Assembly (NCBI RefSeq): GCF_000600295.1
Contig: NZ_JEMG01000001.1
Span: forward strand, 1,803,165 to 1,867,164
Source: Hylemonella gracilis str. Niagara R
GTDB lineage: Bacteria; Pseudomonadota; Gammaproteobacteria; Burkholderiales; Burkholderiaceae_C
DNA: 64,000 nt
Direction of reading: 5' to 3'
Part shown: one piece after another, positions 8,039-16,770 of the stretch
Numbering within the stretch: the first letter of the stretch is position 1
How the letters are laid out: every line of letters starts with the position of its first letter
The notes under the pieces: generated by a model
Told to the model about the DNA's origin: nothing
Seen by the model: the letters and a program-made list of their open reading frames with translations, nothing else
The model's database searches: none
Program-made: the position numbers and the translations under genes

Positions 8039-9157
8039 ATGCCGCTTTCCACCCCCGCCAAGAACACCCTGATCTGGGGCGCCATCGTGCTGGTGTTTGT
8101 CCTGGCCCTCTGGCTGCTGGGGCCCGTGCTCACCCCCTTCGCGGTGGCGGCGGTGCTGGCCTATGTGCTGGGACCGGTGGTTGAGCGACTGCACCGTGCG
8201 GTCCGGCGGTTCACCGGCTTGGAGTTCCCGCGCTGGCTGCTGGTGTTGCTGGTCGAGTTGCTGGCCTTGCTGCTGGTGCTGGGCCTGCTGCTGCTGCTCG
8301 TGCCCGTGCTGGTGCGCGAGTGGCCCTTGCTGCGTGCGCAGCTGCCCGCGCTCCTGGATCGCCTCAACGTCGCGGTGCAGCCCCTGCTGGGGCAATTGGG
8401 GGTGACCGTGTCCCTGGATCTGGCGGGGCTGAAGGCCGCCTTGATGAAGCATCTGAACGGCAATCTTGAGGACTCCATGGTGTCGCTGCTGAAGTCCCTG
8501 CAGATCGGGGGCAGTGTCGCGCTGACCTTGCTAGGCCATTTGGTGCTGATACCGGTGGCCCTGTACTACTTGCTGCTGGATTGGAAGCGCTTGCTGCGGC
8601 GCTTGCGCGATTGGGTGCCGCCACGCTTGCGTGCGTCCTGCGACAGTTTCCTGCGCGAGGCAGACGACATGCTGGGTCACTACTTGCGTGGACAGTTGTT
8701 GGTCATGATCGTGCTCGCCGTGTACTACAGCGTCGGACTTTCCCTGTTCGGGCTGGACCTGGCACTGCCGATTGGCGTCTTCACCGGTCTGGCCGTCTGC
8801 ATACCCTACGTGGGTTTCGGTGTGGGCCTGCTGCTGGCGTTGCTGGCTGGCCTGCTGGAGTTCGGCGGCATGGACGGTGGCATGGGCCGCGTCACCCTGA
8901 TGCTGGCCGTGGTCTATGGTCTGGGACAGGCGGTGGAGAGTTTCTACTTGACGCCACGTCTGGTGGGTGAGCGCATTGGTCTGCATCCGTTGGCGGTGAT
9001 CTTCGCCCTGCTGGCCTTTGGTCAGCTGTTTGGTTTCGTGGGCATCCTTCTCGCACTGCCGGTGAGCGCCATCCTGCTGGTGGCCGCGCGTCGTCTGCGG
9101 CGCAGTTACCAGGGAAGCAGTCTGTACCGGGATGGATCGGGCACGGGCGAGGCATGA
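8039..9157 (+). CDS. AI-2E (PerM/YdiK) family membrane permease
   Basis: A 372-residue inner-membrane protein with about eight hydrophobic helices, including the N-terminal IVLVFVLALWLLGPVLTPF and the long C-terminal series beginning LLVMIVLAVYYSVGLSLFG. Layout and length match the AI-2E transporter superfamily, whose few studied members move autoinducer-2 or act as Na+/H+ antiporters. The substrate here is unknown. It overlaps hda by 4 bases (ATGA). This purM / permease / hda neighbourhood recurs in Burkholderiales. Confidence 0.85.
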   Translation: MPLSTPAKNTLIWGAIVLVFVLALWLLGPVLTPFAVAAVLAYVLGPVVERLHRAVRRFTGLEFPRWLLVLLVELLALLLVLGLLLLLVPVLVREWPLLRAQLPALLDRLNVAVQPLLGQLGVTVSLDLAGLKAALMKHLNGNLEDSMVSLLKSLQIGGSVALTLLGHLVLIPVALYYLLLDWKRLLRRLRDWVPPRLRASCDSFLREADDMLGHYLRGQLLVMIVLAVYYSVGLSLFGLDLALPIGVFTGLAVCIPYVGFGVGLLLALLAGLLEFGGMDGGMGRVTLMLAVVYGLGQAVESFYLTPRLVGERIGLHPLAVIFALLAFGQLFGFVGILLALPVSAILLVAARRLRRSYQGSSLYRDGSGTGEA

Positions 9158-9843
9158 AGCAGATCGCGCTCGACATTGGTCTGGCCGACGGCCCGACCTT
9201 CGCCAGCTTCTTGCCCGGTCCGAACCATGCAGCGCTAGATCACCTGCGCTCATGGGTCGAGCAAGGGGGGGCGGATCAGCAAACTGTGCCGCCGGTGCCT
9301 GTCTACCTTTGGGGCACGGGGGGCAGTGGCAAGACCCACCTGCTCCTGGCCGCGCGTGAGGCCCTGTGTGCCCGTGGCGCGAGCGTGGGCTGGTTGGACG
9401 CGGGCACCGAGGAGCCGCTGCCTTTCGATGAAACCTGGTCCGCCGTGCTGATGGACGATGTGCACCTGTATCCTCCGGCGCGCCAGCACACGGCCTTCAA
9501 CTGGTTCGTGCACGCGCAAGCGGCGCGCATGCCCGTGATGGCCGCGGGAAACCTCCCGCCGGCCGGACTGAATCTGCGCGAGGACCTGCGCACTCGTCTG
9601 GGCTGGGGCCATGTGCACGGACTGCAGTTGCTTGAGGAAGGAGAGTTGCGCGCGGTGTTGCATCGCGCGGCGCAGTCGCGCGGCTTGTCCTTGGGCGAGG
9701 ACGTCACGGACTTCATGCTGACGCGTTTTTCCCGTGATCTGGGCAGCCTGATGGAACTGCTCCGTCAGCTCGATGCTTACGCGCTGCGCACCCAGCGCGC
9801 CATCACCATTCCCTTGCTGAAGGCGATGCTGGAAGAAGTATGA
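9154..9843 (+). CDS. hda: DnaA regulatory inactivator Hda
   Basis: A 229-residue DnaA-like AAA+ protein that works with the DNA-bound sliding clamp to hydrolyse DnaA-ATP after initiation. Walker A is GTGGSGKTH and Walker B is VLMDDVHL. The DnaA DNA-binding domain is absent, as expected. The usual N-terminal clamp-binding segment is represented by the first residues MKQIALDIGLADGPTFASF. The gene overlaps the preceding permease by 4 bases and precedes a phosphatase gene. Confidence 0.9.
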   Translation: MKQIALDIGLADGPTFASFLPGPNHAALDHLRSWVEQGGADQQTVPPVPVYLWGTGGSGKTHLLLAAREALCARGASVGWLDAGTEEPLPFDETWSAVLMDDVHLYPPARQHTAFNWFVHAQAARMPVMAAGNLPPAGLNLREDLRTRLGWGHVHGLQLLEEGELRAVLHRAAQSRGLSLGEDVTDFMLTRFSRDLGSLMELLRQLDAYALRTQRAITIPLLKAMLEEV

Positions 9844-9882
9844 GGCCCGCGCGCCTTTCCCCGCGCGCCTTTCCTGAGAACC

Positions 9883-10572
9883 ATGGTCATGACAGAAAAG
9901 AAACGATTGGCGGTGTTCGACCTCGACCACACGCTGCTACCGCTGGACTCCGATTTTTCCTGGGGCCAGTTCACCACCCGACTGGGTTGGACCGATCCGC
10001 ACGAGTTCACCCGGCGCAATGACGCCTTTTACGAACAGTACAAGGCCGGCACGCTGGACATCCACGAGTACATCCGCTTCGCTACCGAGGCCGCGCGCCG
10101 GCAGGGGCGCGCGCGTGCGCTGGCTGCGCGCGAGCAGTACATGGAAGAAGTCATCGCCCCGGCCATCCTGCCGCAGGCGCTCGATCTGTTGCAGCGCCAT
10201 CGCGAAGCGGGCGAGGAATTGCTCATCATCACCGCGACCAATGAGTTCGTCACTGCGCCCATCGCCGAGCGCCTGGGTGTGCAACACTTGATCGCGGTGG
10301 GCCTGGCACGCGACGCAGACGGTCCCGACGCTTGGATCACCGGGGAAATCCAGGGTGTGCCGTCCTTCCGCGAAGGCAAGGTGACCCGCTTCAACGACTG
10401 GCTGGGCGCGCGCGGCCTGGCACGCGACCGGGTGGAAGTGACCTTCTACTCCGATTCAATCAACGACTTGCCGCTGATGGACAATGCCGACCATCCGGTG
10501 GCGACCAATCCCGATGAACGCCTGCGCAGGGTGGCGCAGACGCGGGGTTGGCCCATCCTCGAATTGTTCTGA
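9883..10572 (+). CDS. HAD-IB family hydrolase (phosphoserine phosphatase-like)
   Basis: A 229-residue HAD-superfamily phosphatase. Motif I is FDLDHTLLPLDSD (nucleophile and acid Asp), motif II is LIITATN, and motif III/IV is the lysine in GKVTRFND with YSDSINDLPLMD. The cap type and length match subfamily IB (SerB-like and YrbI-unrelated). The physiological substrate is unknown. ATG 9883 and ATG 9889 are both possible starts. It sits 39 bases after hda and 4 bases before pcnB. Confidence 0.88.
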   Translation: MVMTEKKRLAVFDLDHTLLPLDSDFSWGQFTTRLGWTDPHEFTRRNDAFYEQYKAGTLDIHEYIRFATEAARRQGRARALAAREQYMEEVIAPAILPQALDLLQRHREAGEELLIITATNEFVTAPIAERLGVQHLIAVGLARDADGPDAWITGEIQGVPSFREGKVTRFNDWLGARGLARDRVEVTFYSDSINDLPLMDNADHPVATNPDERLRRVAQTRGWPILELF

Positions 10573-10576
10573 CCGC

Positions 10577-12274
10577 ATGATTAAAAAACTCATCGACAAG
10601 CTCCTGGGCCGTGGTGGCGCCAAGGCTCAGGCTGCCACGGCCCCCAGAAAAGCCGCAGGCAAGGGGCGCGCTGTCGCCAGCAGCCCCAGACCGGACTTTG
10701 GCCAGCGCCAGGAGATTCCCTATTCCAAACACGGCATCGACCCCGAACTCGTGGACAAGCGTGCGGTTGACGTGGTACGCACCCTGCAGGACGCGGGGCA
10801 CGAGGCCTACATCGTGGGTGGCGCGGTGCGCGATCTTCTGCTGGGCCTGCGTCCCAAGGATTTCGACGTGGCCACCGACGCCACGCCCGAGCAGGTGAAG
10901 AGCCTGTTCCGACGCGCCTTCATCATCGGGCGGCGCTTCCGCATCGTGCACGTGGTCTACGGTCGCGGGCGTGAGCACGAGGTGATCGAGGTTTCGACCT
11001 TCCGCGCCTACATGGACAACGCCGCCGCCGAGCAGGTCAAGGGCAACGAACGCACCAGCAAGAGCGAACTCGCGGGCATGAAGCACGCGGTGGATTCCTC
11101 TGGCCGTGTGCTGCGTGACAACGTCTGGGGCCCGCAGGACGAGGACGCCACGCGCCGTGACTTCACCGTCAACGCCATGTACTACGATCCCGCGACCGAA
11201 ATCGTGGTCGACTACCACGGTGGTTTCAAGGACGCCAAGAAGCGCGTGCTGCGCATGATCGGCGACCCGGCCACGCGTTACCGCGAGGACCCGGTGCGCA
11301 TCATCCGCGCCGTGCGTTTCGCCGCCAAACTGTCCGCGCTTGGCTTCAAGCTGGAGGCGGGCACGGGCCGGCCGCTCAAGGAAATGCGCGCCCTGCTGGC
11401 CGACGTGCCGCAAAGCCGTCTCTTCGACGAAATGCTCAAGCTGCTGCAGACCGGCCACGCCCTGGCCACGGTGGCGCAACTGGAAAAGCTGGGCCTGGCG
11501 CGCGGCATCTACCCCTTGCTGGACCTCGTGGTCGAGCGCGCGCAGCAGCCTTTCGTGCGCGCCGCGCTGGAGGACACTGATCGCCGGGTTGGCGAGGACA
11601 AGCCCGTGGCGCCCAGCTTCCTGCTGGCCTGCGTGCTCTGGGCCGACGTGCGCGAAGGCTGGTCCGCGCGCCTGAAACGGCAAACGCCGCAAGCGGCCTT
11701 GCAGGACGCCATCGACGAGGTCTTCGACGCGCGCATCGGTGACGTGTCGGGCCGCGGCAAGCTGGGCGCCGACATGCGCGAGATTTGGCTGATGCAGCCG
11801 CGTTTCGACAAGCGCGTGGGCGGTAGTCCCTATGGCTTGGTTGAGCAGCCGCGTTTTCGCGCCGGTTTCGATTTCATGCGCCTGCGCGCCGAGGTGGGCG
11901 AGGTGCCCACCGCCCTGGCCGACTGGTGGGAAGACTTCAGCACCGGCAGCGACGACGCGCGCGAGGACCTGATCGCGCTGGCCAAGGCCGAGCAGCAAAA
12001 GACCAGTGCCACGCGTGCCAGCGCCAAGCCCGGTGACAAACGCGGCGGCATGCGTCGCGCACCGCCGCCGGATCAGGCGGCGAGCCCGGCGCGGCGCACC
12101 GACGGGGATGAGGACGACGACGGCGCGGATGACGAAGCCGATGGCCCGTCCACGGGCCTCGGTGATGCTGCCGACGCCACCGCCCCCGCGAAAAAACGCC
12201 GCCGCCGTCGTCGGCGTCCGGCCGGTCGGCGCGAGGAGGGCGGCTCCGGCCCCGCTCCGGACGACGCGGCGTGA
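10577..12274 (+). CDS. pcnB: Poly(A) polymerase I
   Basis: A 565-residue nucleotidyltransferase that adds poly(A) tails to RNA 3' ends and so promotes decay. The head domain shows YIVGGAVRDLLLG and KDFDVATDATPEQ, with catalytic aspartates in the DFDVATD segment, and RRDFTVNAMYYD follows. The central domain carries RYREDPVRIIRAVRFAAKL. The C-terminal ~75 residues are low-complexity and end in a basic run (AKKRRRRRRRPAGRR) likely to bind RNA. Start ATG 10577 gives MIKKLIDKLLGR; earlier in-frame starts fall inside the preceding gene. It shares GTGA with folK. Confidence 0.96.
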   Translation: MIKKLIDKLLGRGGAKAQAATAPRKAAGKGRAVASSPRPDFGQRQEIPYSKHGIDPELVDKRAVDVVRTLQDAGHEAYIVGGAVRDLLLGLRPKDFDVATDATPEQVKSLFRRAFIIGRRFRIVHVVYGRGREHEVIEVSTFRAYMDNAAAEQVKGNERTSKSELAGMKHAVDSSGRVLRDNVWGPQDEDATRRDFTVNAMYYDPATEIVVDYHGGFKDAKKRVLRMIGDPATRYREDPVRIIRAVRFAAKLSALGFKLEAGTGRPLKEMRALLADVPQSRLFDEMLKLLQTGHALATVAQLEKLGLARGIYPLLDLVVERAQQPFVRAALEDTDRRVGEDKPVAPSFLLACVLWADVREGWSARLKRQTPQAALQDAIDEVFDARIGDVSGRGKLGADMREIWLMQPRFDKRVGGSPYGLVEQPRFRAGFDFMRLRAEVGEVPTALADWWEDFSTGSDDAREDLIALAKAEQQKTSATRASAKPGDKRGGMRRAPPPDQAASPARRTDGDEDDDGADDEADGPSTGLGDAADATAPAKKRRRRRRRPAGRREEGGSGPAPDDAA

Positions 12275-12744
12275 ACCTCAGGCCGACGCAGACCGCCTAC
12301 GTCGGCCTCGGGGCCAATCTGGGCGAAGCACGGGAGACGGTGCGAGCGGCCCTGGCCGAGTTGGACCGCCTGCCCCAGACCCGACTGGTGCGCGCGTCTT
12401 CCCTGTACCGCAGCGCGCCGGTGGACGCCCAGGGACCAGACTTCTGGAACGCGGTGGCCCAGCTCGACACCCGTCTCGCGCCTTTTGAGCTACTGGGGGC
12501 GCTGCAGCAACTGGAACAGGCGGCTGGCCGCGAGCGTCCGTACCGCAACGCCCCGCGCACCCTGGATCTGGACTTGCTGCTGTACGGCACGCTGCGGCAG
12601 GACGACTCCGTGCTGACCCTGCCCCATCCGCGCATGCGTGATCGAGCTTTCGTATTGCTGCCGCTCGCCGAAATTGCGCCCGGGCTGGTCGACGCCAGCG
12701 ACCTCGCGCGGGTGGCGCAGCAGCGCATCCGGCGCCTGGATTGA
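12271..12744 (+). CDS. folK: 2-amino-4-hydroxy-6-hydroxymethyldihydropteridine diphosphokinase
   Basis: A 157-residue enzyme of folate synthesis that transfers pyrophosphate from ATP to 6-hydroxymethyl-7,8-dihydropterin. AYVGLGANLG, the RASSLYRSAPV loop, PDFWNAVAQLDT, the RPYRNAPRTLDLDLLLYG signature and LPHPRMRDRAFVLLPLAEIAP are all present. It starts with GTG at 12271, overlapping the pcnB stop codon in GTGA, which implies translational coupling. The pcnB-folK pair is common in this group. Confidence 0.96.
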   Translation: MNLRPTQTAYVGLGANLGEARETVRAALAELDRLPQTRLVRASSLYRSAPVDAQGPDFWNAVAQLDTRLAPFELLGALQQLEQAAGRERPYRNAPRTLDLDLLLYGTLRQDDSVLTLPHPRMRDRAFVLLPLAEIAPGLVDASDLARVAQQRIRRLD

Positions 12745-12920
12745 AGGCGCCAAGTCTGAACTTTTGCACGCCGCTGGGCTTTGATCGCTCGAGTGTGTAA
12801 CGACCGCGATACAGGTGCGGTGCAAAATCCTCCCTGGACTGGTTGCAGAAAGAGCCGTTTCGGGTCGCTCGTGTCCATGTCGCCATATCAGGCGGCCGGG
12901 CGTTTCTCAGGAGCTGTGGG

Positions 12921-14573
12921 ATGAATTTCAGAAACATGCAAGTATCAACCAAGCTTTGGCTGAGCGTGGCGGTGATGATCGTGACGCTGCTGGCCCTCCT
13001 GTCTTTCGCCGCCGTGCGTTCGGCGCGCTTGCAGGCGGAGAGCGATGCGATGCAGAAGGCCTTGAACGAACGTGGACGTGCCGCCAGCGGTTGGGCCGGT
13101 CTGACCGAAGCCAATGCCGTGCGCACGGTGGCCATGATCCAGACCTTTGATCCCAGCGTGGAAGAACGCCTGGCCAAGGAAATCAAGGAAACCTCGGCGC
13201 GCATTTCCGAGATCGAGAAAGTCATCGAGGGCGCGGTGCTCAGCGCGGAGGAGAAGGCGCAGGCCGAAAAGATCACCCGCCTGCGGGCCGCCATGCTCAA
13301 GGTGCGCGAGGCCACCTTTGCCGCCAAGAGCGGCGGTGACAGCTATGGGGCGCAGACCTTGATGGACCAGCAGTACATGCCGGCCGTGCAGAACTATGTG
13401 GCCGCCCTGCGGGAGATGGTGGATGTCGCGCAGCGCGCGGAACTCGCCTACGCCGAGGAGGTGAGCGCGGCGCGTGCCCTCACGCTCAAGATCGCCGGTG
13501 GATTCATCGCGCTGTTCTTCCTGTTCGTGTTGATTGGTGCCGCGGTGCTGATCCGCTCCATACGCCAGCCGTTGGAGGAAGCCAACGCGCTGGCGGCCCG
13601 CATCGCCGAGGGCGACCTGAGCACGCACATCAACGTGACGCGCGGCGATGAATTCGGCGCCCTGATGAAGTCGCTTGCGCGCATGAACGAGTCATTGGCC
13701 GAAATGGTGCGGCAGGTGCGCCAGAGCAGCGAGAGCATCAGCAGCGCCAGTGCCGAGATCGCCAACGGCAACAACGACCTGTCCATGCGGACCGAGCGGA
13801 CCTCGACCGACCTGCAGTCCACGGCCTCGGCGATCGCGCAGCTCACCGCCAATGTGCAGCACAGCGCCGACAACGCGCGCCAGGCCTCCACCCTGGCCGC
13901 GCAGGCCTCCAGCGTGGCGGAGAAGGGCGGGGCGGTGGTGCATGAAGTGGTCAGCACCATGGACGAGATCAATGCCAGCAGCCGGCGCATCAACGACATC
14001 ATCGGCGTGATCGATGGCATCGCCTTCCAGACCAATATCCTGGCCCTGAACGCGGCGGTGGAAGCCGCGCGCGCCGGTGAGCAGGGACGGGGTTTCGCGG
14101 TGGTGGCGGGCGAGGTGCGCAGCCTGGCCGGTCGCAGCGCCGAAGCCGCCAAGGAAATCAAGGCGTTGATCGGCGCGTCCGTGGAGCGGGTGGATGCCGG
14201 CGCGCGCCTGGTGGGCCAAGCCGGTGACACCATGGACGAGATCGTGCGCTCGGTGCGCAGCGTGACCGATGTGATCGGTGAAATCACCGCGGCGGCCAGC
14301 GACCAGAGCGCGGGCATCGCCCAGGTCAATGCGGCCATCACCAACCTGGATCAGATGACCCAGCAGAACGCAGCCCTGGTCGAGGAAAGCGCCGCCGCCG
14401 CGCAAAGCATGCACGAGCAGTCGGGCCAACTGGCCCGTGCCGTGGCGGTGTTCAAGCTGGCTGGGATGCACCACGTCCAGGCGGCGCTCCAGGCCACCGA
14501 CCTTTCCGTCGGCCGCGCACAGGCCCTGCCTCCCGCAACCCCGTTGCCGGTGCTGCAGGCGCGCGCCGACTGA
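12921..14573 (+). CDS. Methyl-accepting chemotaxis protein
   Basis: A 550-residue transmembrane receptor: helix at about 12-32, a four-helix-bundle-type periplasmic domain, second helix at about 190-213, HAMP to about 268, then a cytoplasmic coiled coil. The signalling tip includes [18 protein letters not shown] and [20 protein letters not shown]. It lacks a C-terminal NWETF-type CheR-binding pentapeptide. Start 12921 follows AGGAG. The ligand is not predictable. The 176-base gap after folK has no clear sigma-28 promoter that I can support, and no che gene is adjacent. Confidence 0.93.
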   Translation: MNFRNMQVSTKLWLSVAVMIVTLLALLSFAAVRSARLQAESDAMQKALNERGRAASGWAGLTEANAVRTVAMIQTFDPSVEERLAKEIKETSARISEIEKVIEGAVLSAEEKAQAEKITRLRAAMLKVREATFAAKSGGDSYGAQTLMDQQYMPAVQNYVAALREMVDVAQRAELAYAEEVSAARALTLKIAGGFIALFFLFVLIGAAVLIRSIRQPLEEANALAARIAEGDLSTHINVTRGDEFGALMKSLARMNESLAEMVRQVRQSSESISSASAEIANGNNDLSMRTERTSTDLQSTASAIAQLTANVQHSADNARQASTLAAQASSVAEKGGAVVHEVVSTMDEINASSRRINDIIGVIDGIAFQTNILALNAAVEAARAGEQGRGFAVVAGEVRSLAGRSAEAAKEIKALIGASVERVDAGARLVGQAGDTMDEIVRSVRSVTDVIGEITAAASDQSAGIAQVNAAITNLDQMTQQNAALVEESAAAAQSMHEQSGQLARAVAVFKLAGMHHVQAALQATDLSVGRAQALPPATPLPVLQARAD

Positions 14574-14725
14574 GCTTTGCGGTGCTGGAATCGCGTGCTT
14601 GCCTTGGCAGCGGGGCGGGTTGAACACGCGCATGCCAGGCAGCGCCGGCAGCAACTCGGGCTGAATCCAGGCGTAAGACTGGCCCGAACTGATCCGTCTC
14701 GCGCAGACCAGCGACCGAGCCGCTC

Positions 14726-15193
14726 TCAGGCCAGTTCGGCGATCAGCTCGATTTCCACACAGGCACCCAAGGGGATCTGTGCCACGCCGAAGGCGCTGCG
14801 CGCATGCGCGCCTTTGTCGCCGAAGATTTCCGCGAACAGTTCGCTCGCGCCGTTGGTTACCAGGTGCTGCTCGGTGAAATCCGGCGTGGAGTTGACCAGG
14901 GACATGACCTTGACGATGCGCGCGACGCGGTTCAGATCACCGCCGTTGGCCTGGCAGGCCGCCTGCAGCGTGCCCAGCAGGTCGATGGCGATGGCGCGCG
15001 CGGCAGCCTTGCCTTCCTCGGTGCCCATGGTCTTGCCCAGTTGCCCGACCCAGGGCTTGCCCTCCTTCTTGGCGATGTGTCCGCTGAGGAAGACCAACTT
15101 GCCGGTTTGCACATAGGGCAGGTAGGCGGCGGCGGGAACGGCGACTGGGGGCAGGGTGATGCCAAGTTGCTGGAGTTTGGTATGGATGCTCAT
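14726..15193 (-). CDS. RidA/YjgF-family protein
   Basis: A 155-residue member of the RidA superfamily, whose archetype hydrolyses reactive enamine/imine intermediates. YLPYVQTGKLVFLSGHIA and the C-terminal SAFGVAQIPLGACVEIELIAE fit the family, which forms trimers. It resembles the longer RidA-like subgroup (about 150 residues) rather than classical 128-residue RidA, so the exact activity is uncertain. Start ATG 15193 is preferred because the longer in-frame extension has no family similarity. It is divergent from the lytic transglycosylase gene. Confidence 0.88.
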   Translation of the reverse strand: MSIHTKLQQLGITLPPVAVPAAAYLPYVQTGKLVFLSGHIAKKEGKPWVGQLGKTMGTEEGKAAARAIAIDLLGTLQAACQANGGDLNRVARIVKVMSLVNSTPDFTEQHLVTNGASELFAEIFGDKGAHARSAFGVAQIPLGACVEIELIAELA

Positions 15194-15322
15194 GGGGACA
15201 GGTCCATCGAAAAGGAAAATGACAGGGAAGTGAGGCTGGATTGTGCAAGATGCGCACATCGCCCCTGGCCGGCGTGTAAATCTGGCCCGCAAGACTGGCG
15301 GCGCGGCGCATTCCCGTTGACA

Positions 15323-16675
15323 ATGGATGCCGTCCGCCCGCCGTCTTTCTTGTCCTTGTTTCCCGTGCCGCTGTTCTCGTTGTCGCCTCGCTCGATCTTG
15401 TCGCCTCGGCCCTTCATGCCGCTGGGCTGGCTGCTGGGCGTGGTGATGTGCTGGAGCGCCGGGGGGGCGCAAGCGCAGGGTGGTGCACACACCGCTGCAA
15501 AGGCAAAGCTTTCCGCAAGCGCTGCCTCCCAGTCTGCGTCGGCCCAAGCCCCGACCACGCCCCGCATCGCGCCCACTGTGCCGCTGCGCCGCCTGCCCTC
15601 CTGGGTGGATGGCACAGGCCCGAGCTACGCGAAGCGCGCGGATGCCATGAAACTGGCCGACCAGATCGCCGCCGAACAAGGGTTGGACCGGGCCTGGGTG
15701 CGTCGCCAGATCGCGCGGGTGCGCCAGGTACCGCAGGCCATGGAGCGTGTGCTGCCGCCCACGCCAGGCAGCCGCGCGCGGGATTGGCAGCAGTACCGCG
15801 GCAACTACCTGCAGACCCAGCGCATCGGCGCGGGCGTGGCGTTTTGGCGCCAGCATGAAGCGCTGCTGGCGCGTGCTTCGGCGGAGTACGGCGTGCCGGA
15901 GGAAATCATCGTCGGCATCCTCGGCGTGGAAACCTATTACGGGCGCAATACCGGCAACTTCCGCGTGATCGAAGCCTTGACGACCCTGTCGCTGGACTTT
16001 CCCACCGCGCACCCCCGCGCTGCCGCCCGCACGGCTTTTTTCCGCGAAGAACTCGCCGCCTTCCTGAAGAAATGCCATGCCGCGAAGCTAGACCCGTTTC
16101 AGCCGCGCGGCAGTTTCGCGGGCGCCCTCGGTATCCCCCAGTTCATGCCCTCCAACTGGGCGCGTTACGGCGTGGATTTCGACGGCGACGGCACGGTGGA
16201 CCTGAGCGGCAGCGTGGCCGATGCCATCGGTTCGGTGGCGAACTACTTCAAGTCCTTCAACTGGAAACCCGGCATGCCCACGCATTACGCCGTCAGTTTC
16301 GATTACGCCGTGCTGGACCTGCCCATGTTGCTGGCGCCGGACATCAAGCCCACCTTCGCGGTGGAGCAGTTTTCCGCCATGGGCGTGTTGCTTGGGCACG
16401 ATGCACGTCAGCACGAAGGCCCGCTGGCGCTGGTGGAGCTGCAGAACGGGGCCTACTCCCCCAGTTACGTGGCGGGCACGGAAAATTTCTACGCCGTGAC
16501 ACGCTACAACTGGAGCAGCTATTACGCCCTGGCCGTGATCGAGCTGGGCGAGGCGGTGGGCCAGGCTATGAGCTCGAGCCGCGCGCGGGAGCAGGAGCGC
16601 ACCACCCGGGAAAGTCCGCTCAGGGAAAACACGGCTCGCGAAGCGGCCAACGAGGACAAATCTACCCGGATGTAG
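15323..16675 (+). CDS. mltB: Lytic murein transglycosylase B
   Basis: About 450 residues. It cleaves peptidoglycan glycan strands with formation of 1,6-anhydro-muramic ends in the periplasm. The catalytic glutamate is Glu203 in GILGVETYYGRNTG. The SLT fold is supported by FAGALGIPQFMPSNW and the DFDGDGTVDL loop. A signal peptide ends near AGGAQAQ; an alternative start at 15416 would give a shorter signal. The C-terminal 40 residues are charged and low-complexity. It is divergent from the RidA-family gene. Confidence 0.92.
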   Translation: MDAVRPPSFLSLFPVPLFSLSPRSILSPRPFMPLGWLLGVVMCWSAGGAQAQGGAHTAAKAKLSASAASQSASAQAPTTPRIAPTVPLRRLPSWVDGTGPSYAKRADAMKLADQIAAEQGLDRAWVRRQIARVRQVPQAMERVLPPTPGSRARDWQQYRGNYLQTQRIGAGVAFWRQHEALLARASAEYGVPEEIIVGILGVETYYGRNTGNFRVIEALTTLSLDFPTAHPRAAARTAFFREELAAFLKKCHAAKLDPFQPRGSFAGALGIPQFMPSNWARYGVDFDGDGTVDLSGSVADAIGSVANYFKSFNWKPGMPTHYAVSFDYAVLDLPMLLAPDIKPTFAVEQFSAMGVLLGHDARQHEGPLALVELQNGAYSPSYVAGTENFYAVTRYNWSSYYALAVIELGEAVGQAMSSSRAREQERTTRESPLRENTAREAANEDKSTRM

Positions 16676-16680
16676 GCGCG

Positions 16681-16702
16681 GGCGGGGCACACGAAACCCG
16701 CC
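16681..16702 (+). terminator. Hairpin after mltB, weak terminator candidate
   Basis: GGCGGG (16681-16686) pairs with CCCGCC (16697-16702) across a 10-base loop, 5 bases after the mltB stop codon. There is no following T-run, so intrinsic termination is doubtful. Confidence 0.3.
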
Positions 16703-16720
16703 AGGGCTTGCCATGAAGAT

Positions 16721-16734
16721 TTGATTTGCATCAA
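16721..16734. promoter_or_regulatory. FNR box upstream of ccoI
   Basis: TTGATTTGCATCAA is a perfect TTGAT-N4-ATCAA palindrome centred at 16727.5. A class II FNR promoter would start transcription at about 16769; TACGCT at 16757-16762 sits where the -10 hexamer would be. The fnr gene in this window encodes the matching ExxSR recognition helix. The predicted start is so close to ATG 16771 that the true ccoI start codon may lie further downstream. Confidence 0.75.
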
Positions 16735-16770
16735 ATCATCTTCATGCCGCTGCCCTTACGCTTGCCGTCC

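Noticed and set aside
12745-12920. A possible sigma-28 promoter before the chemotaxis receptor
   Set aside because: The region has GAAAG- and GCCATATC-like pieces but spacing and sequence are too poor to call.
14726-16078. Long minus-strand frame (450 codons) ending as the RidA protein
   Set aside because: Only the C-terminal 155 residues from ATG 15193 match a family; the rest is antisense of mltB.
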